Shown here piece after piece: positions 16,454 through 25,509 of a stretch of 64,000 nucleotides of DNA. Every line of letters starts with the position of its first letter. Positions within the stretch are counted from its first letter, which is position 1. A program made the translations under genes and the position numbers. The notes under the pieces were generated by a model. That model worked only from the letters and a program-made list of their open reading frames with translations, ran no database searches and was not told the origin of the DNA. The stretch comes from an uncultured Phocaeicola sp. (lineage in GTDB: Bacteria > Bacteroidota > Bacteroidia > Bacteroidales > Bacteroidaceae), in contig CAOYQO010000001.1 of NCBI GenBank assembly GCA_948566455.1, positions 1-64,000 of the forward strand. The letters run 5' to 3'.

Positions 16454-17545
16454 ATGGAAACAGTAGAAAACAATAGCGCATCCAGTACGCATCAGGAGAA
16501 AGCAAAGAAGTTGAGAAAATTACGCCGTTGGCAAGTCGTAATCAGCCTGTTGGGAATAGGTGTCATGATTTGGGGAGTCATACAGGTGGTCTGTCTCTTC
16601 CTGGATTACAAGCAGACCGAAACCAGCAACGATGCCCAAATAGAACAGTATATATCTCCTGTCAACCTGCGTGCCTCGGGTTATATCAGGAAGATTTATT
16701 TCACCGAACACCAGGAAGTTCGCAAGGGAGACACCTTGCTTGTATTGGACGACCGTGAATATAAAATCCGCGTTATGGAAGCCGAAGCCGCCCTGAAGGA
16801 TGCACAGGCAGGCGCCACCGTCATTGGAGCCACCTTGCAGACTACGCAAACCACCGCATCCGTCTACGATGCTTCCATTTCTGAAATAGAAATCCGCTTG
16901 GCCAAACTGGAGAAGGACCGCCAGCGTTATGAAAATCTGGTGAAACGGAATGCTGCAACTCCCATTCAGTTAGAGCAGATAGAAACGGAATATGAAGCCA
17001 CACACAAGAAACTGGAAGCCGTGAGGCGTCAACGGAAGGCGGCTCTCTCGGGAGTGAACGAAGTGTCTCATCGCCGTGAGAGTACCGAGGCTGCTATCCA
17101 ACGGGCAACGGCTGCCTTGGAAATGGCTAAGCTGAACCTGTCTTATACAGTGGTCGTAGCCCCTTGCGACGGAAAGTTGGGACGCCGTGCCTTGGAGGAA
17201 GGTCAATTCATCTCGGCAGGGCAGACCATCACTTACATCTTGCCCGATACGCAGAAGTGGATTGTTGCCAATTATAAAGAAACCCAGATTGAGAATCTGC
17301 ATCTTGGGCAGGAGGTGACTATCACGGTGGATGCCATCAGCGATAGAGAATTCACAGGAACTGTTACAGCTATTTCGGGGGCTACGGGTTCTAAATATTC
17401 GTTGGTTCCCACTGATAATTCTGCCGGAAACTTTGTGAAGATACAGCAGCGCATACCGGTTCGTATCGATTTCACCAATCTCTCCAAAGAAGATAATGGG
17501 AAACTGGCGGCAGGTATGATGGTAGTTGTGAAAGCTAAACTCTGA
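16454..17545 (+). CDS. HlyD/EmrA-type periplasmic adaptor
   Basis: A 363-residue membrane fusion protein. A basic N-terminal tail and one transmembrane helix (about 27-50) are followed by a split biotinyl-lipoyl-like domain with LRASGYIRKIYFTEHQEVRK, a long coiled-coil hairpin (about 95-215) and the second half VVAPCDGKLGRRALEEGQF. A beta-barrel domain ends the protein. It bridges the MFS pump in the inner membrane and the TolC-like channel. It starts 24 bp after the channel gene and ends 4 bp before the MFS gene. Confidence 0.9.
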   Translation: METVENNSASSTHQEKAKKLRKLRRWQVVISLLGIGVMIWGVIQVVCLFLDYKQTETSNDAQIEQYISPVNLRASGYIRKIYFTEHQEVRKGDTLLVLDDREYKIRVMEAEAALKDAQAGATVIGATLQTTQTTASVYDASISEIEIRLAKLEKDRQRYENLVKRNAATPIQLEQIETEYEATHKKLEAVRRQRKAALSGVNEVSHRRESTEAAIQRATAALEMAKLNLSYTVVVAPCDGKLGRRALEEGQFISAGQTITYILPDTQKWIVANYKETQIENLHLGQEVTITVDAISDREFTGTVTAISGATGSKYSLVPTDNSAGNFVKIQQRIPVRIDFTNLSKEDNGKLAAGMMVVVKAKL

Positions 17546-17549
17546 CGCC

Positions 17550-19190
17550 ATGCCCTCGTACCCTAAAAACTATCCCTTCTACAACTGGGTGCCTAAACCG
17601 GTAGGCATCATCATCATGTTGTTGCTCTTTATCCCCATCCTTACGGTGGGTGGCGTTTACTCTGTCAACAGCACCGAGATGATGAGTGGACTGGGCATCA
17701 TCTCCGAGCATATTCAGTTCACTAATTTCGTCACTTCCATCGGAATGGCGGCTTTCGCTCCTTTCCTGTATCGCTTGATGTGTATCCGCCGGGAGAAGAT
17801 GATGTGTCTGGCGGGGTTCTCGCTCATGTATGTCTTTAGCTATATCTGTGCGGAGACGGACAGTATATTTATTCTGGCGCTTTGCAGTCTGCTCATGGGC
17901 TTCCTGCGGATGGTGTTGATGATGGTCAATCTGTTTACGCTTATCAAGTACGCTGCCGGAATGGAAGCTACCCGTAACATCACTCCGGGACTGGAACCTG
18001 ATGATGATAAGGGTTGGAATAAACTGGATATTGACCGATGCGTCAGCCAACCGGGTATTTACTTGTTCTTTATGATTTTAGGGCAATTGGGCACATCGCT
18101 TACGGCGTGGCTGGCTTTTGAATATGAATGGCAGTATGTGTATTATTTTATGATGGGTACGGTGTTGCTTTCCATCTTGGTTATCTTTATCACAATGCCT
18201 TATCATAAGTTTACTACGCGCCGCTTTCCTATCAACTTCAGGCAGTTCGGCAATGTGGCGGTGTTCTGCATTACATTGGTGTGCATCACTTATGTGCTGG
18301 TTTATGGCAAGGTCTTGGATTGGTACGATGATGCGTCCATCCGCACTGCCACTCTGGTTGCGGTTGTATCTGCCTGTGTCTTTTTCTATATGGAGAAGAA
18401 CCGCCATTCGCATTACTTCCTGTTGGATGTCTTTAAGTTACGTACTATTCGTATGGGCATTTTGCTTTATCTGTTGCTGATGATATTCAATTCGAGTGCC
18501 ATGTTTGTCAGTGTGTTTACGGGTGTCGGTATGAAATTGGATAATTACCAGAATGCGACATTGGGTAACTGGTGTATGGCAGGTTATGCGATTGGTGCTA
18601 TCTCTTCTATGATATTGGGTTCCAAGGGAGTGCATTTCAAGTATCTGTTTGCAGCCGGTTTCCTGTTTCTCGGATTGTCGGCAGTATTCATGTACTTCGA
18701 AGTGCAGAGTGCCGGATTATACGAGCGGATGAAGTATCCGGTCATTATTCGTGCCACGGGTATGATGTTCCTTTATGCCTTGACGGCTGCTTATGCCACG
18801 CAACGCATGCCCTATAAGTACCTTTCTACCTGGATTTGCGTCATGCTTACCGTGCGTATGGTGTTGGGACCCGGCATCGGAGGCGCTCTTTACTCGAATA
18901 TATTGCAGGAACGTCAGCAACATTATGTCACCCGTTATGCGCAAAATGTGGATATGCTTCATCCCGAGGCTTCCGCTTCGTTTATCCAGACTGTTCAAGG
19001 CATGCAATATCAGGGAAAGAGCAAGGAGGACGCGATCAATATGGCGGCAATGTCTACCAAAGGGCGGATTCAGGTGCAGGCTACCCTATCTGCCGTAAAG
19101 GAAATGGCGGGCTGGACTATATACGGCTGCCTTATTTGTATGATATTTGTATTGATTATTCCTTATCCTAAGCGGAAATTAGTAACTTAG
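17550..19190 (+). CDS. MFS transporter, DHA2/EmrB-like
   Basis: A 546-residue, very hydrophobic protein with about 14 predicted membrane helices. The DHA2 family has this length, and its members pair with EmrA/HlyD adaptors. Substrate is unknown; drugs, fatty acids or bile salts are typical for the family, so any specific claim would be guesswork. It lies 4 bp after the adaptor gene and 27 bp before the AraC gene. No sequence defects are seen. Confidence 0.87.
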   Translation: MPSYPKNYPFYNWVPKPVGIIIMLLLFIPILTVGGVYSVNSTEMMSGLGIISEHIQFTNFVTSIGMAAFAPFLYRLMCIRREKMMCLAGFSLMYVFSYICAETDSIFILALCSLLMGFLRMVLMMVNLFTLIKYAAGMEATRNITPGLEPDDDKGWNKLDIDRCVSQPGIYLFFMILGQLGTSLTAWLAFEYEWQYVYYFMMGTVLLSILVIFITMPYHKFTTRRFPINFRQFGNVAVFCITLVCITYVLVYGKVLDWYDDASIRTATLVAVVSACVFFYMEKNRHSHYFLLDVFKLRTIRMGILLYLLLMIFNSSAMFVSVFTGVGMKLDNYQNATLGNWCMAGYAIGAISSMILGSKGVHFKYLFAAGFLFLGLSAVFMYFEVQSAGLYERMKYPVIIRATGMMFLYALTAAYATQRMPYKYLSTWICVMLTVRMVLGPGIGGALYSNILQERQQHYVTRYAQNVDMLHPEASASFIQTVQGMQYQGKSKEDAINMAAMSTKGRIQVQATLSAVKEMAGWTIYGCLICMIFVLIIPYPKRKLVT

Positions 19191-19217
19191 CACTGTTTTT
19201 CTATAGTTTGTGATATT

Positions 19218-20084
19218 ATGGATACTCAGCAGGAACGTTTGTATCGTCTTAACCATGCATTATTAAGTGGAAAAGATGTTTGTAGTTCGGAAGGTATGCT
19301 TCATGATTTTCCGGAGTCATTGAAGAAACCGTTTCAAGTGAATGGAGTGGGGGTGGTGGTTTGCCGTCAGGGAAGTTTTATGTTTACTCTAAATCAGAAG
19401 GATTTTTCGGCCAAAGCGAATGAAACTCTTTTTATCCCCGGTGGTTCTGTCTTTCAGGTATGTCGTCAGTCGGAAGATGCGGAAGTATTTATTCTTGTCT
19501 ACCAGACAGAGCCGATACGTGACATTATAGGCAATTGTGTGACTTCCATGCATCTCTATTCGCAACTTGCTACGGAGCCATGTTATGTATGGAGTACAGG
19601 TGAAGAGAATGAAGTCCTGAAATATATATATCTTCTGGACAACACGTTGCAGATAGGGGAAAATACATTCAATAATTATGAGCAGAAGTTACTTTTGCTG
19701 GGGCTGACGTACCGGCTCTGTTCCATCTATAACCGTAAACTTATCACGCAAAGAGCATCGGTAGGGCATAAGCATGATATTTTCATACGGTTGATTCAGT
19801 TGATTGAAAAGTATTATATGGAGCAACGCGGTGTGGAGTTTTATGCAGATAAACTTTGTTTGTCACCTAAGTACCTCTCCGTATTGTCCAAGTCGATTTG
19901 CGGATATACGGTGCAGGAACTGGTGTTCAAAGCTATTATCCGCAAGAGCATCTCATTGCTTAAGAACACGCAGAAGAGCATACAGGAAATATCTGATTAC
20001 TTCAACTTTCCTAATGCTTCCTACTTCGGTACGTTTTTCAGGAAACAGACAGGGGAGTCTCCGCAGCAGTATCGGAGAAAGTAA
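19218..20084 (+). CDS. AraC-family transcriptional regulator
   Basis: A 288-residue protein with an N-terminal cupin-like sensing domain (about 35-140) and a C-terminal AraC DNA-binding domain (about 185-286). The second helix-turn-helix is seen as IQEISDYFNFPNASYFGTFF, followed by the typical end TGESPQQYRRK. It is the last gene of the efflux operon and probably regulates it. Its effector is not known. Confidence 0.9.
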   Translation: MDTQQERLYRLNHALLSGKDVCSSEGMLHDFPESLKKPFQVNGVGVVVCRQGSFMFTLNQKDFSAKANETLFIPGGSVFQVCRQSEDAEVFILVYQTEPIRDIIGNCVTSMHLYSQLATEPCYVWSTGEENEVLKYIYLLDNTLQIGENTFNNYEQKLLLLGLTYRLCSIYNRKLITQRASVGHKHDIFIRLIQLIEKYYMEQRGVEFYADKLCLSPKYLSVLSKSICGYTVQELVFKAIIRKSISLLKNTQKSIQEISDYFNFPNASYFGTFFRKQTGESPQQYRRK

Positions 20085-20181
20085 TGTGGTTCTTTACGAC
20101 ATCTTTTTGGATTAATCCTCCCAAAAGCTTGATATATAGCAAAAAAAAGGAAAATCATTACTGAAATTCCTCTTTCTTTTG

Positions 20182-20256
20182 GGTGACTGAAGGGACTCGA
20201 ACCCTCGACATTCAGAACCACAATCTGACGCTCTAACCAACTGAACTACAGTCACC
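20182..20256 (-). tRNA. tRNA-His (GTG)
   Basis: Read on the minus strand the cloverleaf is complete: acceptor arms GTGACTG and CAGTCAC, D-loop AGTTCAGTTGGTTAGAGC, anticodon loop TTGTGGT with anticodon GTG, and T-loop GGGTTCGAGTCCC. An extra 5' G opposite a C discriminator is the tRNA-His hallmark. CCA is not encoded. Confidence 0.95.
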
Positions 20257-20346
20257 ATGTTTGCGTCATTTCTCAAACGCGGTGCAAAGATAGGTATTAT
20301 CTTTGATACTGCAAATATTTGGCGGAATATTTTATTGAAATCTGCA

Positions 20347-21483
20347 TTATTTTTTATTCTCCTTAATTCCTACATTGTGCTGTTGGAGGAGCTTTCGGGA
20401 GTTTTTGACGAAGATATTCAGATGGTTACGTGCAGCTTCCGGGAGCTTCGAAACTGATGTGGAATCAGTTGGATAGATGATATAATTCTTTTCTTTGGTG
20501 AGAGTAGGACGTGCCGTCCATACTAAATTATATCCGCAATGGCGAGTGCGAATATTGGGAATAGATGGAGTAACTGTGTCTTTTTCCAACTCTAATGTAA
20601 ATATGAGACCACCGTCAGTATTTACCTTACTCATATTAGATATGAAATTCCCTAAAGAATAGACTATGGCATGTTGCGTTCCGGTAAGAGTATCGGTACG
20701 TAACTCCATTGGCTGTATGACATGGGGGTGTGAGCCGATGATATGCGTTACTCCTTGTTCCAATAACCAATCTGCCAACTGCCGCTGTTCCCGGCTGGGG
20801 AGTGACTGGTATTCGTTTCCCCAATGCATGCAGGCAATGATAGCATCGGGCTGCCATGTCCGCGCGGTATCAATGTCCTGTTGCATGATTTTCTTATCTA
20901 TATAGTTCACTATATTGGGAGAGGTGGGCTTGACCCCGTTTGTGTCATAAGTATAATTGAGAAAGACGATACGAAATCCGTTTTTATGAATAAGCAGGGG
21001 ATAGTGTTGGCGACGTTCCTCTTTATTCCGATAAGTGCCTATATATGGAATATGTAAAGAATCCAACATCAGGATAGTACGTTCCAGCCCCTTCTTTCCG
21101 CGATCCAGACAATGATTGTTTGCAGTTAATAGTATGTCGAATCCAGCATCTCGAATAGCATATAAAAACTCATCTGGTGCCGAAAAAGCAGGATAGCCTG
21201 CATATGGCTTTCCGCCGAGGGTGACTTCAAGATTTCCAATAGCGATATCTGCTCTACTTATCTGCTCTTTCACAAGAGAGAAACAAAGAGAGTAATCATG
21301 AGTCCCCTGACTTGTACGCGCAGCTTCAAGTTGTGCATTGTGTTGCATCAAGTCACCGACAAATAATAATGTGACTTTAGCAGAAGGAATGGTGTCAGAT
21401 GCTCCTGATACTACTTGTTCTTGTGCCGCACTGTTGCATGACACAAGAAAGAAAAGTAGTGTGAGGGGAGATATTCTTCTCAT
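20347..21483 (-). CDS. CapA-family metallophosphatase-like lipoprotein
   Basis: A 378-residue protein. The signal ends with the lipobox LVSC (Cys16). The CapA/PgsA fold motifs are visible in order: FVGDLMQH, IGNLEVTLGG, LTANNHCLDRG, ACMHWGNEY and IGSHPHVIQP. The family is calcineurin-like and includes proteins involved in poly-gamma-glutamate capsule synthesis, but most Bacteroides members have no proven role. It follows the TlpA-like gene by 6 bp and is probably co-transcribed with it. Confidence 0.88.
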   Translation of the reverse strand: MRRISPLTLLFFLVSCNSAAQEQVVSGASDTIPSAKVTLLFVGDLMQHNAQLEAARTSQGTHDYSLCFSLVKEQISRADIAIGNLEVTLGGKPYAGYPAFSAPDEFLYAIRDAGFDILLTANNHCLDRGKKGLERTILMLDSLHIPYIGTYRNKEERRQHYPLLIHKNGFRIVFLNYTYDTNGVKPTSPNIVNYIDKKIMQQDIDTARTWQPDAIIACMHWGNEYQSLPSREQRQLADWLLEQGVTHIIGSHPHVIQPMELRTDTLTGTQHAIVYSLGNFISNMSKVNTDGGLIFTLELEKDTVTPSIPNIRTRHCGYNLVWTARPTLTKEKNYIIYPTDSTSVSKLPEAARNHLNIFVKNSRKLLQQHNVGIKENKK

Positions 21484-21489
21484 AAATGT

Positions 21490-23127
21490 TTAAGGAGTTA
21501 AAAGTTCCTTTTGAAGAATACTTTCTATTTCTTCAACTGTGGGATTTATAGCAAGAATGATTCCCTCAGCATTCACAAGAAAAGTACCTCCGGCAGCATT
21601 CGGTATCCGGTATTTCGTCCATATCTGATTGGTGTCATTGAGCTCAATAAGATTTAACCAGGGATAGCCATCTTTTTTGATAGCTTCTTTCATGCGGGCA
21701 TCACTTCCTTGTTCACGTGCCACACCGATGACAGTGAATCCCTTATTCTTATATTTTTCATATATGGGAATAACTTGCTTGGAGTTTATACGACATGGAC
21801 CGCACCAAGATGCCCATAAATCAATTAATGCTACCTTTCCCTGAATATATTTTGATATTTGTACTTTGTTTCCATCTAGGTCAGGAGCTGAGAAATCGAC
21901 ATATGGTTTTCCAATTTCCGGTTGTCCGTTTTTAATGAGCATTTGCATTTGCTGACTATAAGGGTGCTCCGGATAGAGAGAGGCAAAAGTTTCCTGATAG
22001 GCATTCAGAAATGGAGTAACGTCTTCGCCTTTGCGTGCCATTTCTGTCTTACTTGTCAGAACATATAGTCCGGGTAAGGAAGAATTCTGTTTAATATGCT
22101 TTATAGTCCATTGATTCATTTCTTCGTTTAATTGCTTAATTTTTACCAAAAGAGCTTTTCCTTCTTCCGTGTATGCTTCTCCGCTCTCCTCAAGACGGTC
22201 TCTTTCTCTGTAGATATTATTTCGTTCTTCATTGTTGTCCTTAACTTGCTCGATTCTTTTCCAAAGAGTTTGCAGTGCTTCACTTTCGAAACGGTTTTCT
22301 TCGTATAATTTATTCATTTGAGCGTATAAAGAGTCAAAATTGAATTTGGCTTTTCTTTCACTCTCCAATTGTTGTAACTCACAGGTTAATGGGTTACTTG
22401 TGCTCACTAGTCCCGGTTTTCTGGTACTGGCCGGGTATAGGGTGAAAGAAACAGGACCATTTTCTGCAAAGAAGAGAGAAGGGAGCCAGCTACCGGTAAG
22501 CATATCATTCCAGATAAAGACTTCGTATACTTCTTCATGATCAGCGTAGAAATCATATTGAAATTCTCCATTGCGTATAGGTATCGATAGCCATGGGCTG
22601 CTACTGGGATTCTTATGAGCTTTCATCAATACGAGTCGGCTGGATTGCGGACTATCAATTATTTTGCCTGAAATGTGGCAATGAATCTTTCCTTTCTTTT
22701 CTTGCTTGTTGAGGCTTATGTCTTTAATTTGAAAATCTCCTTTATTAGTTCCCTCAATGAAATCAATCGTCTCTTCCTGGGGGGCAAGAGGAGCAAATTG
22801 CAAGATGAAAGTTATATTTCCCGAGGCAGGCATATAGACTTCTTTGTTCAACTCGAAACCTTGCGAACGGATGATAGGATAGTTCTTTCCGGTTTGATTT
22901 CCATGGAGTGATAGTCCCGAAGCCAGACGTAGCCAATAGTTAGGGCGCGAATAGGCATCCATATATAAAATAGTGGCTGTATCATTACGGACGATCCGGC
23001 TGATTTCAAGTGCATCGCTATTCCTGTTTTGATAGGATGGATAGTCGATTGAAAAGTTCTGCGCAGTTCCCCGTAGGGTACAGACAAGAAAAAGGAAAAC
23101 AAAAATAGTTTTTAGCTGTGTGTTCAT
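21490..23127 (-). CDS. TlpA-like thiol-disulfide oxidoreductase with N-terminal extension
   Basis: A 545-residue secreted protein with a signal peptide ending near residue 22 (RGTAQ). The long N-terminal part contains beta-rich segments and a charged helical region (about 255-345). The C-terminal thioredoxin fold (about 400-540) has the active site WCGPC in LWASWCGPCRINSKQVI. It probably reduces or transfers disulfides in the periplasm. Bacteroides carry many such fused TlpA proteins of unknown target. It is co-directional with the CapA gene 6 bp downstream. Confidence 0.85.
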   Translation of the reverse strand: MNTQLKTIFVFLFLVCTLRGTAQNFSIDYPSYQNRNSDALEISRIVRNDTATILYMDAYSRPNYWLRLASGLSLHGNQTGKNYPIIRSQGFELNKEVYMPASGNITFILQFAPLAPQEETIDFIEGTNKGDFQIKDISLNKQEKKGKIHCHISGKIIDSPQSSRLVLMKAHKNPSSSPWLSIPIRNGEFQYDFYADHEEVYEVFIWNDMLTGSWLPSLFFAENGPVSFTLYPASTRKPGLVSTSNPLTCELQQLESERKAKFNFDSLYAQMNKLYEENRFESEALQTLWKRIEQVKDNNEERNNIYRERDRLEESGEAYTEEGKALLVKIKQLNEEMNQWTIKHIKQNSSLPGLYVLTSKTEMARKGEDVTPFLNAYQETFASLYPEHPYSQQMQMLIKNGQPEIGKPYVDFSAPDLDGNKVQISKYIQGKVALIDLWASWCGPCRINSKQVIPIYEKYKNKGFTVIGVAREQGSDARMKEAIKKDGYPWLNLIELNDTNQIWTKYRIPNAAGGTFLVNAEGIILAINPTVEEIESILQKELLTP

Positions 23128-23147
23128 GAGTATTATAGATTAAACAA

Positions 23148-23193
23148 AATACCGGAAGAAGCCTAATGGAGATAATTGTCTTCTTCCGGTATT
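23148..23193 (-). terminator. Rho-independent terminator of the folD transcript
   Basis: On the minus strand AATACCGGAAGAAG pairs perfectly with CTTCTTCCGGTATT over an 18-nt loop and is followed by TTTGTTT. It starts a few bases after the folD stop. Confidence 0.88.
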
Positions 23194-23198
23194 CGAGG

Positions 23199-24080
23199 TT
23201 ATTGGTAAATTGCTTTCTTACCAGCCAGTAATGTATTCTTCATTAAAGAAACGATAGTCATCGGTCCTACGCCACCCGGTACGGGAGTGATGAATGAACA
23301 CTTAAGAGCAACTTCGTCAAACTTTACGTCACCGGTCAGTTTAAATCCTGATTTCTTTGTGGCATCCGGTACGCGAGTAGTACCTACATCAATAACTACG
23401 GCACCTTCTTTCACCATCTCGGCTTTTACAAAATTGGGTTGCCCCAATGCAGCAATGATGATATCTGCTTCCTGACACTCTTTCACCAAGTCTTTACTGC
23501 GGCTGTGGCATACGGTTACGGTTGCGTCTCCCGGATAAGCCTTTTGCATCATGAGCGCTGCCATCGGTTTGCCGACGATATTGCTACGTCCCAATACTAC
23601 ACACTTCTTTCCGGAAGTCTCTATCTGATAGCGTTTCAATAATTCTAGGATTCCGTTGGGAGTTGCCGATACATAGCAAGGCAATCCTATGGACATGCGT
23701 CCTACATTGATGGGATGGAAACCATCTACATCTTTGCGATAATCAATGGTCTCGATCACTTTCTGTTCGGAGATGTGCTTGGGTAATGGAAGCTGTACTA
23801 TGAACCCGTCTATGTCTGCATCTTCGTTTAGTTCACGTACTTTAGCAAGAAGTTCTTCTTCCGTCACATCTGCCTCGTAACGGATGAGGCTGGATTTGAA
23901 TCCGCAAACTTCGCATGCTTTTACTTTTGCAGCAACATACGTTTCACTACCACCATCGTGGCCTACGAGAATTGCTGCAAGATGAGGACGTTTACCACCT
24001 TTCGCCACCATTTCTGCTACTTCTGCAGCAATCTCCTGTTTTACTTGTTCCGAAATTGCTTTTCCGTCAATTAGTGTCAT
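23199..24080 (-). CDS. folD: Bifunctional methylenetetrahydrofolate dehydrogenase/cyclohydrolase
   Basis: A 293-residue FolD, the usual length. The catalytic Tyr48/Lys52 pair is in SETYVAAKVKACE. QLPLPKHI and DVDGFHPINVG match the folate site, and the NADP-binding region has LGRSNIVGKPMAALM. The ending PVPGGVGPMTIVSLMKNTL is the FolD signature. It interconverts 5,10-methylene- and 10-formyl-tetrahydrofolate in the cytoplasm for purine and formate metabolism. It lies 13 bp downstream of ffh and is followed by a strong terminator. Confidence 0.97.
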   Translation of the reverse strand: MTLIDGKAISEQVKQEIAAEVAEMVAKGGKRPHLAAILVGHDGGSETYVAAKVKACEVCGFKSSLIRYEADVTEEELLAKVRELNEDADIDGFIVQLPLPKHISEQKVIETIDYRKDVDGFHPINVGRMSIGLPCYVSATPNGILELLKRYQIETSGKKCVVLGRSNIVGKPMAALMMQKAYPGDATVTVCHSRSKDLVKECQEADIIIAALGQPNFVKAEMVKEGAVVIDVGTTRVPDATKKSGFKLTGDVKFDEVALKCSFITPVPGGVGPMTIVSLMKNTLLAGKKAIYQ

Positions 24081-24093
24081 ATCAGTATTTTTT

Positions 24094-25413
24094 TTATTTC
24101 ATCTTAGGCATCATTTTACCCATCTTGCTACCTGTTACCATCTTCATCATCTTACGAGTTTGATCGAATTGTTTTAACAAGCGGTTTACTTCCTGAATAT
24201 TCGTACCACTACCTTTAGCAATACGTTGTCTGCGTGAACCGTTCAGAATGGCCGGATTACTACGTTCTGCAGGGGTCATAGAATAAATAATAGCTTCAAT
24301 ACTCTTGAAAGCATTGTCGTCAATATCGATGTCCTTTATAGCCTTACCTACACCCGGAATCATAGAAGCCAGATCTTTCAGGTTACCCATCTTTTTGATT
24401 TGCGCTATCTGACTCAAGAAGTCATTGAAGTCGAACTGGTTCTTGGCAATCTTCTTTTGCAGGCGTTTGGCCTCTTCTTCGTCATATTGCTCTTGGGCAC
24501 GTTCCACCAATGAAACAATATCACCCATACCGAGGATACGGTCTGACATACGTGAAGGATGGAATTGGTCGATGGCATCCAGTTTTTCACCTGTACCCAC
24601 AAATTTGATCGGCTTGTTTACTACTGAACGGATGGAAAGAGCGGCACCACCCCGGGTATCACCATCCAACTTAGTCAGTACAACACCGTTAAAGTCAAGG
24701 CGTTCGTTAAACTCTTTTGCTGTGTTTACAGCATCCTGGCCGGTCATAGAGTCTACAACGAAAAGAATTTCGTTCGGATTGATTGCTTTTTTAATAGCAG
24801 CAATCTCGTTCATCATCTCTTCGTCCACAGCCAGACGTCCGGCGGTATCGACGATTACGACATCATATCCTTTGGCTTTGGCTTCCTGAATTGCATTTTC
24901 TGCAATTTTCACCGGATTCTTACTATCCGGTTCAGAGTACATTGGAACTCCTATTTGCTCTGCTAATACGCGCAACTGTTCGATAGCGGCAGGGCGGTAT
25001 ACGTCACAAGCCACCAATAACGGATTCTTGTTCTTTTTCGTTTTTAGCATTCGTGCCAACTTACCGGAAAAAGTAGTCTTACCGGAACCTTGCAGACCAG
25101 ACATTAAGATGACAGCAGGTCTTCCTTCCAAATCAATTTCTGCAGTTTCGCCACCCATTAACTGAGTCAACTCGTCGTGCACGATTTTCACCATTAATTG
25201 GCTGGGCTTTACGGCTGTCAATACGTTTTGTCCCAATGCCTTTTCCTTAACCGTATCTGTGAAAGTTTTGGCTACTTTGTAGTTAACGTCGGCGTCTAAC
25301 AGTGCTTTGCGCACATCTTTCAGGGTTTCCGCAACATTGATCTCGGTGATTTTTCCTTCACCTTTCAGAATTTTAAACGACCTTTCCAGTCTTTCGCTTA
25401 AATTATCGAACAT
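24094..25413 (-). CDS. ffh: Signal recognition particle protein Ffh (SRP54)
   Basis: A 439-residue GTPase with the N domain (1-90), G domain with P-loop GLQGSGKTTFSGKLA (about 108-122), DTAGR and TKLDGDTRGGAA. A Met-rich M domain (about 300-439) binds 4.5S RNA and signal peptides, with the motif GSGTNIQEVNRLLKQF and the C-terminal GSKMGKMMPKMK. It targets membrane proteins to the translocon. It is co-transcribed with folD. A -7-like box lies about 50 nt upstream. Confidence 0.97.
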   Translation of the reverse strand: MFDNLSERLERSFKILKGEGKITEINVAETLKDVRKALLDADVNYKVAKTFTDTVKEKALGQNVLTAVKPSQLMVKIVHDELTQLMGGETAEIDLEGRPAVILMSGLQGSGKTTFSGKLARMLKTKKNKNPLLVACDVYRPAAIEQLRVLAEQIGVPMYSEPDSKNPVKIAENAIQEAKAKGYDVVIVDTAGRLAVDEEMMNEIAAIKKAINPNEILFVVDSMTGQDAVNTAKEFNERLDFNGVVLTKLDGDTRGGAALSIRSVVNKPIKFVGTGEKLDAIDQFHPSRMSDRILGMGDIVSLVERAQEQYDEEEAKRLQKKIAKNQFDFNDFLSQIAQIKKMGNLKDLASMIPGVGKAIKDIDIDDNAFKSIEAIIYSMTPAERSNPAILNGSRRQRIAKGSGTNIQEVNRLLKQFDQTRKMMKMVTGSKMGKMMPKMK

Positions 25414-25461
25414 GATGATATAATTACTATTTATAAATTACAAATTACTCTTATTGAGGTG

Positions 25462-25469
25462 CAAAAGTA
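25462..25469 (-). promoter_or_regulatory. -7-like box of ffh-folD
   Basis: Minus-strand TACTTTTG, one T longer than usual, lies about 50 nt before the ffh ATG. No -33 match is visible. Confidence 0.4.
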
Positions 25470-25509
25470 CAAAAAATCCCTGTATCTACCTTCTTTTGAG
25501 GCAAGAATA

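Noticed and set aside
17535..18050. Minus-strand frame inside the MFS gene
   Set aside because: His/Arg-rich antisense of a hydrophobic transporter; no coding evidence.
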